64,000 nucleotides of DNA from Triparma columacea (taxonomy: Eukaryota; Sar; Bolidophyceae; Parmales; Triparmaceae), in contig BRYA01000341.1 in assembly GCA_030267965.1 (NCBI GenBank), positions 4,338 to 68,337 of the forward strand. Reading direction: 5' to 3'. This document shows, piece after piece, positions 1-8,512 of the stretch. Made by a program: the position numbers and the translations under genes. Each line of letters starts with the position of its first letter. Positions within the stretch are counted from its first letter, which is position 1. The notes under the pieces are model-generated. The model was not told the DNA's origin, searched no databases, and saw only the letters and a program-made list of their open reading frames with translations.

Positions 1-231
1 AGCAAAAAATACAAAGCTTCAACGCGCCCTCCCGCGACTCTCCTTCTCTCTCCTAGAGTATCAAATTATCCTTTCTCTCTTCTGCCGCTCAACGCACAAC
101 TCACCTCGTCCGGCGTCATCATGACCATATTCAGAGTCTGCGGTAATGGCGATTATGGTGTTTGTTATGTTAGTCAACATGAAAAGATTTCAACGCGTGC
201 TCCTCGTTTCTGTGTAGCATATCAAGCGCTC

Positions 232-436
232 CACGCGGTCGACGGAGATGGAACCCATGCGGCCGCCACAGAAGCGCCCAATGCGGTCGCCGCAGACAGA
301 ACCCACGCGGTCGCCGCAGACGGAACCCATGCGGTTGCCGCAGAAGTGCCCCATGCGGTCGCCGCAGAAGCGCCCCATGCGGTCGCCGCAGACGGAACCC
401 ATGCGGTCGCAGGAGATGGATCCCATGCAGTCGCCG
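232..436. repeat. 24-bp GC-rich minisatellite, array A
   Basis: Tandem units of about 24 bp built on catgcggtcgccgcagacgg, with point variants such as agaagcgccc for agacggaacc. The period is eight codons, so all three forward frames and the reverse frames stay open over the array and give artificial repeat peptides (HAVAADGT-like forward, MGSVCGDR-like reverse). This is best treated as satellite DNA and not as protein-coding sequence. Confidence 0.85.
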
Positions 437-501
437 CAGACCGGCGCGCGTGCATGCGCCGCGGCCTCCGCCCGTCGAGCTCGACGCCGAGGGCCAGGCC
501 C

Positions 502-505
502 NNNN
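502..505. other. Assembly gap (4 N)
   Basis: Four unresolved bases lie between the two minisatellite-bearing copies of the repeat block. The gap sits exactly where a repeat collapse would be expected, so the true copy number of the block may be larger than shown. Confidence 0.95.
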
Positions 506-577
506 TGGTGTTTGTTATGTTAGTCAACATGAAAAGATTTCAACGCGTGCCCCTCGATTCCGTGTAGCATATCAAGC

Positions 578-765
578 GCCCCACGCGGTCGCCGCAGACG
601 GAACCCATGCGGTCGCCGCAGAAGCGCCCCATGCGGTCGCCGCAGAGGGAACCCATGCGGTCGCCGCAGACGGAACCCATGCGGTCGCCGCAGACGGAAC
701 TCATGCAGTCGCCGCAGACGGAACCCATGGGGACGTAGGAGATGGATCCCATGCGGTCGCCGCAG
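578..765. repeat. 24-bp GC-rich minisatellite, array B
   Basis: A second array of the same 24-bp unit as at 232-436, preceded by the same tcaacatgaaaagatttcaacgcgtg flank. It ends in the same way, with a ggagatggatcccatgc variant and then a cggcgcgcgtgc-like segment. The two arrays therefore belong to a larger duplicated unit of about 350 bp. Confidence 0.85.
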
Positions 766-1865
766 ACTGGCACACGCGCGCGTGCGCTGCGGCCGCCGCC
801 CGTTGAGCTCGACGCCGAGGGCCAGGCCCTCCGCGAACGGCTCCGCGCGTTCCGCACGCAGGCGGTGAGAAAAACTACAAGGGTCTCCCCCCCTGCGACT
901 CCCTGAATCGAACTTACCTCGGTCTTGTCCAGCGTCCTCATGAGAGCTTTTAGATTTAGAGACTGTGAAGGGGACAACACAACACCATTGCAAAAGTGAG
1001 CAAAAAATACAAAGCTTCAGCGCGCCCTCCCGCGACTCTCCTTCTCTCTCCTAGAGGATCAAATTGTCCTTTCTCTCTTCTGCCGCTCAACGCACAACTC
1101 ACCTCGTCCGGCGTCCTCGTGACCATATTCAGAGTCTGCGGTGATGGCGATTATGGCGCTTGTTAGTCAACATGAAAAGATTTCAACGCGTGCCCCTCGA
1201 CTCCGTGTAGAATATCAAGGGTCTCCCCCCCTACAACCCCCTGAAACGAACTTACCTTGGTCCCGTCCAGTGTCCTCGTGAGAGCTTTTAGAGACTGCGA
1301 AGGGCACAACACATACATTGCAAAAGTGAGAACAAATTACAAAGTTTCAACGCGTCCTCCCGCGACTTTCCCGCTCTCTCCTAGAGTATTACAATGAAAT
1401 TTCTCTCTTCCAGCTCTCAACACACAACTCACCTCGTCCGGCGTCCGCGTGATTGGGACCTGGGGGGAGCTTGGAGGCAGCGTCGGTCTTGCCGGCATCA
1501 TTCATGACACCAGCATCTGCGTTTACCTGGCCCTCGGCGTTGATATCGAGATTATAGAGTGGGTCGTCATTGCGTGCAACCTTGAGCTCCCTGTCTTTGT
1601 CAGTCATACATTCAACCACTTCTCCTCCTTCATGATCTCTATCAGTTGTGTCCATGGTTTCATTGTTATTGATGTCGCTTTTTAAAAGATTACTCTCAAT
1701 GTCGTCCACGGTGTTGTTGCAACCAGCGTCCAACCTGTTGGGATCGTGACTAGTGGCGATGGTGTTCATGGTTTTGGGCAGAAGCTGAGCTTTGTGTGGA
1801 GGTCGGCAGGCGACTGATAATACGGTCTAGCAAGCTTCTCGGTCTTTGAGGCGTGTAAACTGCCT

Positions 1866-2341
1866 TCAATCGAGAGGGGAACTTCGAGCGACCAGTTGAG
1901 AGTCTTCAAAATTCCTGTAGGAGGGATAGTCGCAGAGAACTTTGGTTCCTGCAGAAGCTGCGAAATATTCGCCGCCCGCCCTTCCGACCACACGTAGGTA
2001 GAACTTGACGAGGCTGAATCCGACTAGTACGACGACGGTACCAAAGAGGTGATTTAAGGGGTCAACAGGCGATGGTTGAAGCACTGAGGAGGGGATGGAA
2101 GGAGGGACTTACGGGCGTTAGTTTGACGTACGGGTGATAGTAAGAATTCGGACGCAGCAGAATTTTGAAGGAGTGGTATATCTTTCGATTGAGAGTAGCG
2201 GGGTAAACACTCATCAATCAATCCCAAATCAAAACTGGCGAACAAAGGCTTGAACTTTGTACGTTTGAAGTGCAGTTGGTGGGTGCATGTTATCATCACG
2301 ATAAGGCCCATAAAACCCCTCAATATACCACTCCGACTCAA
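1866..2341 (-). CDS. Small hypothetical membrane protein (two exons)
   Basis: No family is recognised. A two-exon model joins cleanly. Exon 1 runs from the ATG at 2341 to 2113, with donor gtaagt after a C. Exon 2 runs from 2083, after cctcctcag, to the stop at 1866. The exon lengths of 229 and 218 sum to 149 codons (148 aa). The product has a short hydrophobic stretch near residues 9-19 and a clear membrane span around residues 88-102 (FGTVVVLVGFSLVKF), followed by a basic, soluble tail. The joined frame and good splice sites argue for a real gene. The lack of homology and its place between two repeat regions argue for caution. A further minus-strand reading frame just downstream (1389-1769) was not accepted. 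Confidence 0.4.
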
Positions 2342-2387
2342 CGTAAAGCCTTTTCGCCCCTCTCTTCACATTCTCACCAACCAAATG

Positions 2388-2743
2388 AGGACTAAATTGC
2401 TGTTAGGGTTATTCATCGGATCATAACACTAGATGATTATACGTTACAGGACTAAATTGCTTGTGCTCACGACGTTGGCCGGGAGTGGTGTGAGCTAGTA
2501 TTATGCTTCAGTCGACACTTAAAGCCGTCAAACTCTATTTTCTGAGTGTTGTATTGTATTATCGATCTTCTTGTCGCAACGAATACGACAATGCGATGTA
2601 AATGAGATTGGTTTATTCAGAAATTGTTTTGAGGGTTTTGGAGACTTTGGGGTTAAAGTTTATTTAACATATAATCATCTAGTGTTATGATCCGATTCTT
2701 TCTCTCCGATTGATTCGATTCTATCTGACGGGTTAAAGTTTAT
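2388..2743. repeat. 32-bp inverted repeat whose two arms are each flanked by 14-bp direct repeats
   Basis: The left arm at 2415-2446 and the right arm at 2665-2696 are reverse complements over 32 bases with one mismatch. The left arm lies between two copies of aggactaaattgct (2388-2401 and 2448-2461). The right arm lies between two copies of gggttaaagtttat (2650-2663 and 2730-2743). Each arm therefore looks like a small insertion of 46-66 bp bounded by its own target-site-like duplication. No open reading frame of note lies in this gap between genes. Confidence 0.75.
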
Positions 2744-2756
2744 AGTTCACACCCTT

Positions 2757-5416
2757 TCAAGGAACAACAGCAACAACTTTTACTTTCCCCTCCATGCCTT
2801 CTCCTCCCCCTCCCCTCCTCTTGACGTTCAAGCCCCACCTTATCAGCCCGTAGCAAACACCAAGCCCAACAATGCACGCCAAGTACGCCTCCAAGTTCCT
2901 TGTGACGCTTACCCTTATCAAGTCCTCTCCTTTGAGGCAGTTCGTGCTGCTCTTTGTCGGGATGGGGTCGTAAACTTCCCATATTTCGACGCAAGGAACG
3001 AACGCCTCGGTGCCCTCGACGACTGTGCTATTTCCAACGCCCTCCCCGAACTCCGAGAATGCCTTGACCAACCCTAGAGTGAACTGAACGTAGTTCAACA
3101 CCGAGAAGGCAGAGCTGAAGCCGAGAAGCCAAAAGGCCGCCCCAGGAGCGTGGCTCTCCTCTACCCCCTTCTTCCACCCCTCCTCCCTCTTCACGTCCTT
3201 CCTAAGCACATACGCAGTAATGAGTTTCGTTGCGACTGCAAAGAATCCCATAATTTTGACGAAACCTAACCCCGTCGACAGCCCGTCCGCCCTCACGTAT
3301 CCGTAGAAGCTCCTCCAGCAGCCCCCGGCGAGGAAGAAATCGACTATAGAGTCCATCTCGCTCTCGTAGCTGACAAGCTCTACGCCCACAATCAGAATGA
3401 TGTCGATAGGGAGAACAAAATAGAGCACGGCCCTCTTTCCAAAAGCTTCGAAGCCACCGCCAACCAAAGCCCCGATCCCGAAGAAAAGCAGGCCCAGTCC
3501 AACAACGCCGACGTCGATGCCGCCCAACCACGACAGCCAGCTCAGCGTGGCGTCAATCCTCGCGAACTTTTCACACGCACTGTCCTTGGGGCATCCGACT
3601 TCCCCCGGCTCCCTGGCATGCACGGCAGCGAGGCTCGCACACAATTTGTAATCATAGTCTCCCTCTAGGCAATTCAACGTCCCCTCAAGCCCTGAACACT
3701 GGCCGTAGAGGCAAAGGGTTCCGTCGTCACACGTTCCAACGCCGTAACCTGAGCAGGACTTCGCGTAGTTCTCTGGGCAAGCCTCCGGTGTCTTACCCTG
3801 GCCGCAGAAGGAGTGCGGAGGACATGGCGTTTGTGTCATGCTGGTGCTTCCAGCGGGACAATACCAGCCCTCCTTACATTCCCCGCTACAATCCTCAGTC
3901 ACGAGGCTGTATTCGGTTCCGAACCTGTGATGAGCGAGGATGCGAACCGCGGCAATTAGATAGGTATTGCAGGATTCGCTACGCTCCGTCTTGTGTCCCA
4001 AGATGCGAACCGCGGCAATTAGGTAGGTATTGAAGGATTCGCTACACTCCGTCTTGTGTCCTCCTCGCCCCACCCCCTCACCTCCCCGCCGGACAGTCCC
4101 TGCACTGGCCATCCCACGATCTTAACCACATTCCCAGCGGACAGCCTCCAGAAGGTGACGTTGAGCCTGCAGGATGTAGGGCAGCGTCAGAATGTTGTTG
4201 CTTTGCTTTGCTCCTCCCACGCCCGCGCCTCACCTGCATCGCATATAAACCCCACATCGCAAGGGCCCGTACACTCGTCACTTTCGAGGCCTTCAGTTGA
4301 ACCGTATCTTCCTGCAGGGCATAACGTGCAGTTTGCAACCCCCCCGTTTTGATCATTGTCTGAGTATTTCCCTAACCCGCAAAGTTTACAAGATGACGAC
4401 CCCTCCCCGCTATACCATCCATTCCCGCAGACCGCACAATCTTTCTCCGAATCGTGATTAAAACGATTTACCCCCCGGTCTGATATAGCCTTCCCGCCTG
4501 CGCACTTAATACACTCACCAGAACCAATTTCGTTGGTATACTTCCCCTCTTCGCAAACGCTGCAAGTAGCGGACCCGCTCGCTGAGTAAGTGCCCTCGAC
4601 GCAAGCTTCACAAACAGTGCTGTTTGTCGCGGCGACTGATGAGCTGTTGAAACCAGCAGGACAAGCTTTGCACAAATCTCCGTCGTCTTCAGAAAAGAAA
4701 CCTGCCCTGCACTTGTCACATTCGTAGTTATTGATGTTTGACCCCAATATGCTCCCATAGGTAGGCAAGAGTGCTTTCTTCTTTGCGTTTCCATCGTAGC
4801 CACTTGGGCAAATCGCCAAGACCTCGATCTCTCCCTTTTCACCATTGTCCAGAGCAGTTGGCGTGTTTCCCAAAAAGGATGTACCGAGTAACCTCACTGA
4901 TGCACCAGTTCGCACGTAAATTGCCCCCCCCCTACTCCCCGTAGTCGCACGATTGTCCACGAACTTGCAAATCTTGATTACAATATCTGAATCAAAACTG
5001 ACATCGACTCCAGCGCCATACTCTCCAACCCCCTCTTTCAACTCTAAAGACCTTAACTCCAGAGTACTGTTTGCAACCGTCAATAGTTTTCTCTGATTGG
5101 CCCCCGTTATTACGCACACGGGATCCCCTTCATCCTTCTCACATTTCACCTCGAGCTCCACTCTCCCGAAGACATCAATGAGTACACTGGAAGAATGTGC
5201 GCATCTTTTCGCGTCATCTTCGCATCCATTTATGCCTTCGTCAACTACGACACTGTCACTGGAACCACCAACAGATGAGTCAAGCTGAAGCCAAGTAGCT
5301 GTAAAATTTGATCTCGATAACAGTCTTGGTAGTACCAACATAGTAGATCCGCTCGCAACGAGGCCATTCAATGACGACCATATGATGAGAAGGATGCGTC
5401 GGCTACGGGGCATCAT
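2757..5416 (-). CDS. Cysteine-rich (ephrin-receptor-like) multi-pass membrane protein
   Basis: A putative cell-surface protein of 811 aa from three exons: 5416-4234, 4166-4082 and 3924-2757 (phases 1 and 2; lengths sum to 812 codons). It starts with a signal-like hydrophobic segment (ILLIIWSSLNGLVASG). A region of parallel-beta character follows. Next come repeated cysteine-rich modules of the GCC2/GCC3, TNFR or ephrin-receptor-like type (patterns such as CPAGFNSSS, CSVCEEGKYT and CNGWYSGEG-like) over about residues 210-480. The last third has about five hydrophobic segments, for example GLGLLFFGIGALV and IILIVGVELV, and ends in a basic tail. This layout is common in algal and oomycete surface proteins of unknown ligand. 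No kinase domain is present. The second intron carries a 63-bp tandem duplication. Family assignment is good; function is unknown. Confidence 0.75.
3939..4064. repeat. 63-bp tandem duplication inside an intron
   Basis: Two adjacent 63-bp copies (3939-4001 and 4002-4064) beginning gatgcgaaccgcggcaatta differ at only a few positions. They lie within the second intron of the cysteine-rich receptor-like gene, between the donor at 4081 and the acceptor at 3925. The period is a multiple of three and the copies are open in the frame of the next exon. Read from exon 2, however, the intron gives a stop at once, so the copies are not expected to be translated. Confidence 0.8.
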
Positions 5417-5713
5417 CCTTTACCGTGATATTGCCACTAGGACCTTAGGGTGCTCGTATTTTGGGAATCAAGGGTTACAATCCTGGTAAAAAGTACCTGG
5501 CTGGTAAATTTATCGTAGGAGTAACTTAAGATAAGCGTTTTAACCCATTTCGCTTATTGACGGGTACAACACTTCGCAAATGCTTGCAGGGACGGAAACG
5601 TACCTTGAGGTGCCACGCAAGGGACTTGTATATGTTAACGAGAGTTCAGAGAAAAAAAATCAAAAGGGAATTTTTGTTCCTTTAGTTTTCTTTCATTTTA
5701 TAACCCAAATTCA
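5417..5713. other. Intergenic, no feature seen
   Basis: About 300 bp between the start of the cysteine-rich receptor-like gene and the stop codon of the UBX-domain gene, both on the minus strand. It must hold the promoter of the former and the 3' end of the latter, but no motif can be named. Confidence 0.5.
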
Positions 5714-8012
5714 CTAATTTTCTTCGCCGCTCTTGATGTACCTGACGTTCAAGCTTGCATTGGGTACAAGTCCTGCGTCCTCCAACGTTTCTTCCATCTC
5801 TGTGTACGCCTTGTTAGGGAATGCTGTCCTCAGTTCGAACTTTGCCGGGGCCACCTTTTCGCTGTCGATGTGCTGCACCAAATCTCCCACGGTATCCTTG
5901 TATCCCAACTTGACAATTAGAGTCTTAGTTTTTCCTGCGACGAGCAAAGTATACAAAGGTTGGTACAAGTGTCGGATCATCTTGGCAATTGTTTCCCCCC
6001 CTCTTTTGCTCATTCTTACCTCCTCCGGCGTCCATCTTGACTCTGAGGGTGGTGATGGGATGATCCTGCTCTTCTTCTTTTCCCTCCTCTTCGGCTCCTT
6101 CCGATGCGTCGTTAGTCAGTCTGTCCCCTCCAGCCCCGATTTTCCTCCTGAGGCTGCTGTTCAGCTTTTGGACCGCCTTGGTTTCGACGAGGACCACTTG
6201 GTCCCCCTCCTTGTTGCTCCCCATATTACTGGTGCCAGCTTCCCTCATTCTCTTCTCGGCGGCCTCTGCGGCGGCCTTCTTTTTATCCTCCACCGAAACT
6301 CCACGCCTTCCTCCAGTTTGTTCGCCCGCTTCCTCCTCTTTTCCCTCCTCGCCGCCCTTCTTCCCCCCCTCCATGCGCTCTTTGATGCCCTTCCTGATGT
6401 CGAAGACGTCGCCTCCTCCCCCGACGATCTTTTCGGGCAGACGCTCGAGGAACTCATTAGCGCTCATGGGCTGAAAGTTAGCCTCGCCGAGATTCGCCAG
6501 CCCCTTGATCTTTGACCCTGCGGCTCCGTAAACCAGAGAGTTGCCCTCTCCCTTGAATACGTTCTTTTCGCCGCTGTGGCTCTCCCTTCGGTCATGCAGA
6601 TCGAGTTTGACTCCGTTGGGGAATTCCGCCTTGAACTCTGCAGGAAAGAAGCCATCCATGATGTCGGCGACAAACTTGATGCAAAGCTTGTCATCCCACT
6701 TCCTAATCTTTTCCCTCCTTACCACGATTCCATCGGAGAAGAGGCAAATTGGCACCCCGTCGGCGTAGGCAAGTTTTGCGTGTTTTCCCTTGGTGACGAT
6801 TTTAGCCTTGTCCGCCTGAATCATGCTGTTCAATTCCTTCACCCTCTGGACGAAAATGTCCCTGTCGAAGGCTAGCATTGGCTCCTCCTCCTTCTCCAAT
6901 CCCTTTTCCTCTTCCCACGCGACTTTCCCTTCTTCTTGCTGCCCCTCATTTGGCTCGTTGTGCTGTTGATCGTCCCCCTCATACTCCTTTCTCTTTTCGA
7001 GGAGTTTCTTGTTGTTCTCGTCGTGACCCACCCAGACGAGGCCGTAGTCGCTAAGGAACTTTTCCATGTCTGCGATCTGTCCCCTCAGCTGGTCGTTCTC
7101 TTCTGCAAGGTGAGTAAGGGCTTCGGCGGTCTTGTTTGCCTTCGCCGATTCCACGGCCTCCTGCAGGGCGGAAACTTTCTTCCTCAGCTTTGCCATGGTA
7201 GCGTCCTTTTTGCTGTTCTCGTCCTTCAGCCTCCTTGTAGTCATCTCGAGCATGGTCAGTCTGCCTGTCATTGCTGTCAAAAGTTCATCCTTGGATTTAT
7301 CTTTGTTGTTGCTGCTGCTACCCGACTTGTTGCTGAGCCTCACCCTAGGTGATTTTTTCCTCTGACCTCCCCCAACGTCGTTGCTAGAGAGGCCTCTGGG
7401 GGTCGGCCTAGCGTTACTCATGTTGCTCATGTTGCTCATGTTGCTCATGTTGCTCATGTTGCTCGCCACGGACGACACGCTGCAGTCGTCGCTGTCGTTT
7501 CCGTCCAGCTTCTCTTCCGACCCGCTCCCCCTCCTCCTCCTCCCCCTCCCTCCTCCCGCTGCCCTGCCCCCGGCCCCTCCTCCAATACCCTCCCTCTTCA
7601 TGCCTGAGAAGATTTCGTCCATCATTCTTGACTCAAGGGAGTGCTTGTCAGCGACCCTGGATGGTAGGTGGAGGGTAAGGTGAGGGGAGGGTCAGGTGAG
7701 CAACCGAAGCAGTATAACACAGCAATAGCTCGTCAAAAATATGCCAAATTCGTGCTGCGCCTGTGATACCGACACTCTCTCTACCGTCTTGATCTTTCCC
7801 CTCCTCACGCCCCCCCCCCCTTCCCACCTCCTTCTTCACCCTTACCTTTCACCCCCTTCCTCCCCAACCTCCTCCCCTGCCTCGTCAGCGCCTTCCAACA
7901 TCCTCCTCCTGGCGCGATTCAGATCTAGCTTCGGGGCCCTGTCTACCATCATGGAGGGTTTGTACTTGGGCTGGGCGTTTAGGGCATCCTCCAAATGTTT
8001 CGGCAGGGACAT
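5714..8012 (-). CDS. SEP- and UBX-domain protein (UBXN11/socius-like)
   Basis: A p97/VCP cofactor-type protein of 674 aa from three exons: 8012-7846, 7656-6020 and 5934-5714. The joined frame is continuous through phases 2 and 1. Exon 1 begins MSLPKHLED. The middle has an acidic and serine-rich stretch, an NMS tripeptide repeat, a coiled coil (about residues 175-250) and a SEP-type domain near residues 340-420 (LCIKFVADIMDGFFPAEFK). A charged linker and a C-terminal UBX-like ubiquitin fold end the protein (KFELRTAFPN...LEDAGLVPNASLNVRYI). Coiled coil followed by SEP and UBX is the order known from UBXN11, whereas the p47 group has UBA-SEP-UBX. It is head-to-head with CCDC40 about 500 bp away. 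The role in p97 binding is inferred from the family. Confidence 0.8.
7413..7466. repeat. 9-bp tandem repeat within the UBX gene
   Basis: About five to six units of atgttgctc encode an NMS tripeptide repeat in the N-terminal, low-complexity part of the SEP/UBX protein. Length polymorphism would not shift the frame. Confidence 0.85.
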
Positions 8013-8512
8013 TTTTCTTCGGTTGTTATTTGGGCGGTTTTCCTTCTCAAATACTGGACGGGGCTGCGAAATCGGGGTGGACAAAAGGCGATATGTCAGT
8101 TTCTTACCCGTTTCAAAAGAAATGTCATCCCTTGTCCCAAAAATTAGACTTGGACCCTCTCGGCCACCCCCCCCCCTCAACCCCTCCCCCAACCCCTCCC
8201 AACACCCGCCCCCCTACCGCTCTCCAATCCCGCGGCACCTTACCATACTCTTATGCACTGTGTTGAAGTCTTCTGTAAATTTCTTGGGAAACTGCGGAGA
8301 GCTAAAGCAAGATTAAAAGGGCCTTAAAATAATTCAGGCTGGAATTAAAGAGCAACGACTTTTCGACGATTAACTTCCCAGGGGCCCCAACCCAAAACTT
8401 CTTGCCTCTTCCTGACGCCACATTCAGGAATTGTCTCCCCCCTCGATTGCTTAACTGCTCTAACTGTCAGGCGACGTTAACGCACCCTCCCAAACCTGCT
8501 TAAGGACTGAGG
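8013..8512. promoter_or_regulatory. Divergent intergenic region between the UBX gene and CCDC40
   Basis: A gap of 500 bp separates two start codons pointing away from each other, so both promoters must lie here. It contains C-rich runs (8170-8220). No TATA box or known motif was recognised. Confidence 0.45.

Larger units (their letters stand above)
1..1460. repeat. Complex repeat block (three to four partial copies of a roughly 250-bp unit)
   Basis: A sequence beginning agcaaaaaatacaaagcttc occurs at 1 and again near 999, and a diverged form starts near 1330. Each copy continues through the same run of landmarks: the cgcgactctccttctctctcctagag stretch, then caactcacctcgtccggcgt, then, in the first two, the tcaacatgaaaagatttcaacgcgtg stretch. 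The last part also recurs at 521-560. A second shared piece, starting gggtctccccccct, lies near 881 and near 1219. No convincing gene was found: the open frames here are low-complexity readings of the repeat on both strands. The block may be a subtelomeric or satellite-type repeat, but no telomere motif is present, so that remains a guess. Confidence 0.8.

Noticed and set aside
121..567. Open frames on both strands across the 24-bp repeat
   Set aside because: All are low-complexity readings of the minisatellite, and one spans the N gap; several frames are open at once, as expected from a 24-bp period without stops.
1389..1769. A 126-residue minus-strand frame starting MNTIATSHD
   Set aside because: It runs into the repeat block at its 3' end, has no recognised domain, and starts at an ATGA overlapping another unsupported frame. 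It may be real but the evidence is too thin.
2401..2413. gttagggttatt as telomere-like sequence
   Set aside because: Only one ttaggg-like unit is present; no tandem telomere repeat supports a chromosome end here.
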